Assembly: GCA_944393415.1 (NCBI GenBank)
Contig: CALYAD010000047.1
Location: 1-43,159 of the forward strand
DNA: 43,159 nt
Reading direction: 5' to 3'
DNA from: an uncultured Clostridia bacterium
GTDB lineage: Bacteria > Bacillota > Clostridia > Oscillospirales > CAG-272
In this document: piece by piece, positions 41,966 through 43,159 of the stretch
Numbering within the stretch: the stretch's first letter is position 1
Layout of the letters: each line of letters begins with the position of its first letter
Translations under genes and position numbers: made by a program
The notes under the pieces: model-generated
Told to the model about the DNA's origin: nothing
Database searches by the model: none
What the model saw: the letters and a program-made list of their open reading frames with translations, nothing else

Positions 41966-42931
41966 ATGTACAGATCCTATATTATAAATCAAAACGACGC
42001 GGGGCAGAGGCTCGATAAATTTCTGACAAAAACTCTGAAAGCTCTGCCGCAGTCAATGCTGTATAAAGCGCTCAGGACAAAAAAGATCAAGGTCAATCGA
42101 AAAAGAGCGGAACCGGGAATGAAGCTTTGCGAAGGAGATACGGTGGAGCTGTATCTTAAGGATGACTTTTTCGCAGGTGATGAGCCGGAACAGGCATTTC
42201 GAAAGATCAGAGCGGATCTTACCCCGGTATATGAGGATGAAAATATAATTGTATGCGATAAGCGACCGGGTGTTATTGTACATTCGGATGACAGTGAAGA
42301 TGTGAATACGCTTATAAATAATATTAAAGCCTACCTATTTAATAAAGGAGAGTATAAACCGGAAGAGGAAAACTCATTTGCTCCGGCGCTCTGCAACCGT
42401 ATTGACCGCAATACCGGCGGACTTGTAATAGCGGCTAAAAACGCTTCGGCGCTTCGCTTCATGAATGAAAAGATAAGAAACGACGAGGTGGTAAAGAGGT
42501 ATGTCTGCGCGGTGCATGGCGTGCCGGCAAAAAAGCAGGATACACTTAGCGGTTATCTTATAAAGGATGCCGATAAAAATACGGTAAAGATATATGAAAA
42601 AAGACCGGACAAAGGCGAGGCGCGTACAATTATCACCAAATACAGGGTTATAGCGGAAAGAAACGGCGACGCACTTCTTGAAGTTGAGTTGGTTACCGGA
42701 CGGACGCATCAGATCAGAGCGCATATGGCATCTATCGGTCATCCGCTTATCGGTGACGGAAAGTACGGCGTAAACCGGGAGGATAAAAAAAGAGGATACC
42801 GTTTTCAGGCGCTGTATTCCAGGTATATCCGCTTTGCGTGGAAGAACGACGGAGGAGATTTCGCATATCTTTCGGGCAGGGAAATATCCATACCGCTGAA
42901 AGATATCTGGTTTGTAAGGGATTTTATATAA
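41966..42931 (+). CDS. RluA-family pseudouridine synthase (second copy, RluC/RluD type)
   Basis: 321 residues. The S4 domain covers about 10-70 ([20 protein letters not shown]). The catalytic domain has [18 protein letters not shown] (Asp147) and [26 protein letters not shown]. As in the paralogue at 3950, the HRLD His is Asn, and the Leu is Ile; TSG is TGG. It lies 36 nt after the dehydratase gene, probably co-transcribed, which may be incidental. GGAG is only 2 nt from the ATG, so initiation may be inefficient. Confidence 0.9.
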   Translation: MYRSYIINQNDAGQRLDKFLTKTLKALPQSMLYKALRTKKIKVNRKRAEPGMKLCEGDTVELYLKDDFFAGDEPEQAFRKIRADLTPVYEDENIIVCDKRPGVIVHSDDSEDVNTLINNIKAYLFNKGEYKPEEENSFAPALCNRIDRNTGGLVIAAKNASALRFMNEKIRNDEVVKRYVCAVHGVPAKKQDTLSGYLIKDADKNTVKIYEKRPDKGEARTIITKYRVIAERNGDALLEVELVTGRTHQIRAHMASIGHPLIGDGKYGVNREDKKRGYRFQALYSRYIRFAWKNDGGDFAYLSGREISIPLKDIWFVRDFI

Positions 42932-43052
42932 ATCAACTTTCGGTTGAAACTTCAAAAAATATCTCCGGAAACGGTATATATCCGGATTCATCGCTTTTGT
43001 CGCTGTATTCGATTTTTCAGCGGAGCGCAATTATCTGTTGAAAAAAATTTTA

Positions 43053-43077
43053 GGGGGATTTAAAATCCCCCCCTTTT
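43053..43077. terminator. Bidirectional terminator
   Basis: GGGGGATT (43053-43060) pairs with AATCCCCC (43064-43071), with five T after it on the plus strand and a T-rich tail on the minus strand. A second hairpin, AAGCCTT..AAGGCTT with an inner CCGC/GCGG, spans about 43081-43115. Confidence 0.7.
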
Positions 43078-43118
43078 TGTAAGCCTTACTCACCGCGTGC
43101 GGTAACAAAAGGCTTCAG

Positions 43119-43159
43119 TTAAGCCAGATTGTTTTCAACAATAACGCCGTCGTCAATAG
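43119..43159 (-). CDS. C-terminal end of a minus-strand gene (partial)
   Basis: Read on the minus strand, the window opens with IDDGVIVENNLA followed by TAA at 43121-43119. It is then followed by two hairpins and a terminator, the layout expected at the end of a gene. Only 13 codons are visible, so no function can be given, and the frame itself is uncertain. Confidence 0.35.
   Translation of the reverse strand, partial: IDDGVIVENNLA

Overview
The window looks like chromosomal DNA from an uncultured-type gut Clostridium relative (class Clostridia, most likely Oscillospirales or a neighbouring order). This is inferred from gene content and style. There is a CIRCE-controlled groES-groEL pair, an FtsZ, fused/split 2-hydroxyacyl-CoA dehydratase activase genes, DUF3810 and DUF6514-type proteins, strong AGGAGG ribosome sites, many textbook TTGACA-17-TATAAT promoters, and moderate GC with AT-rich intergenic regions. 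No rRNA, tRNA, CRISPR array, phage or insertion sequence was recognised.

Layout. 1-480: a gut-Firmicutes-type palindromic repeat fragment and a promoter-plus-terminator unit that looks like a small RNA gene. 497-8468: kdgK (minus), prfB, a small membrane protein, a NUDIX hydrolase, an RluA pseudouridine synthase, a DUF3810 membrane zincin, and a COG3044 ABC-class ATPase preceded by an 18-codon leader ORF and two terminator hairpins (a probable attenuator). 8549-12062: 1-phosphofructokinase, MurA and a YugP-type membrane zinc protease whose start codon appears to be AUA, all minus. 12376-14840: an ECF sigma factor, its overlapping DUF4367-type membrane partner, a secreted small protein and a DUF6514-like protein. 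14957-20092: a four-gene minus-strand operon with one strong promoter, encoding two GNAT/FemAB-like acyltransferases and two B12-binding radical SAM enzymes. This is the best candidate here for an uncharacterised biosynthetic system. 20304-25896: an orphan HicB with a palindromic operator, a MATE exporter whose 5' leader carries two ~115-bp tandem repeats, a GNAT enzyme, an AlkD-like protein and an M3 oligopeptidase.

26165-30912: groEL-groES under CIRCE, then an ArsR-type repressor, a free-standing HMA metallochaperone and a CadA/ZntA-type P-type ATPase. Together these form a self-contained metal-efflux operon with an operator overlapping its promoter. 31298-35040: HAD hydrolase, membrane-anchored cell-wall-binding-repeat protein, FtsZ with an 82-residue N-terminal extension, and a two-TM protein (all minus). 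35258-42931: an unaccompanied, divergent GyrB/ParE-like subunit, then an operon with the activase half and the dehydratase half of a 2-hydroxyacyl-CoA dehydratase-like system and a second RluA-type synthase. The window ends in the last codons of a minus-strand gene.

Most functional calls rest on motifs readable in the translations. Starts were re-chosen where a ribosome site or promoter position contradicted the longest open frame. Promoter, operator, attenuator and RNA calls are pattern-based and were not folded or searched computationally.
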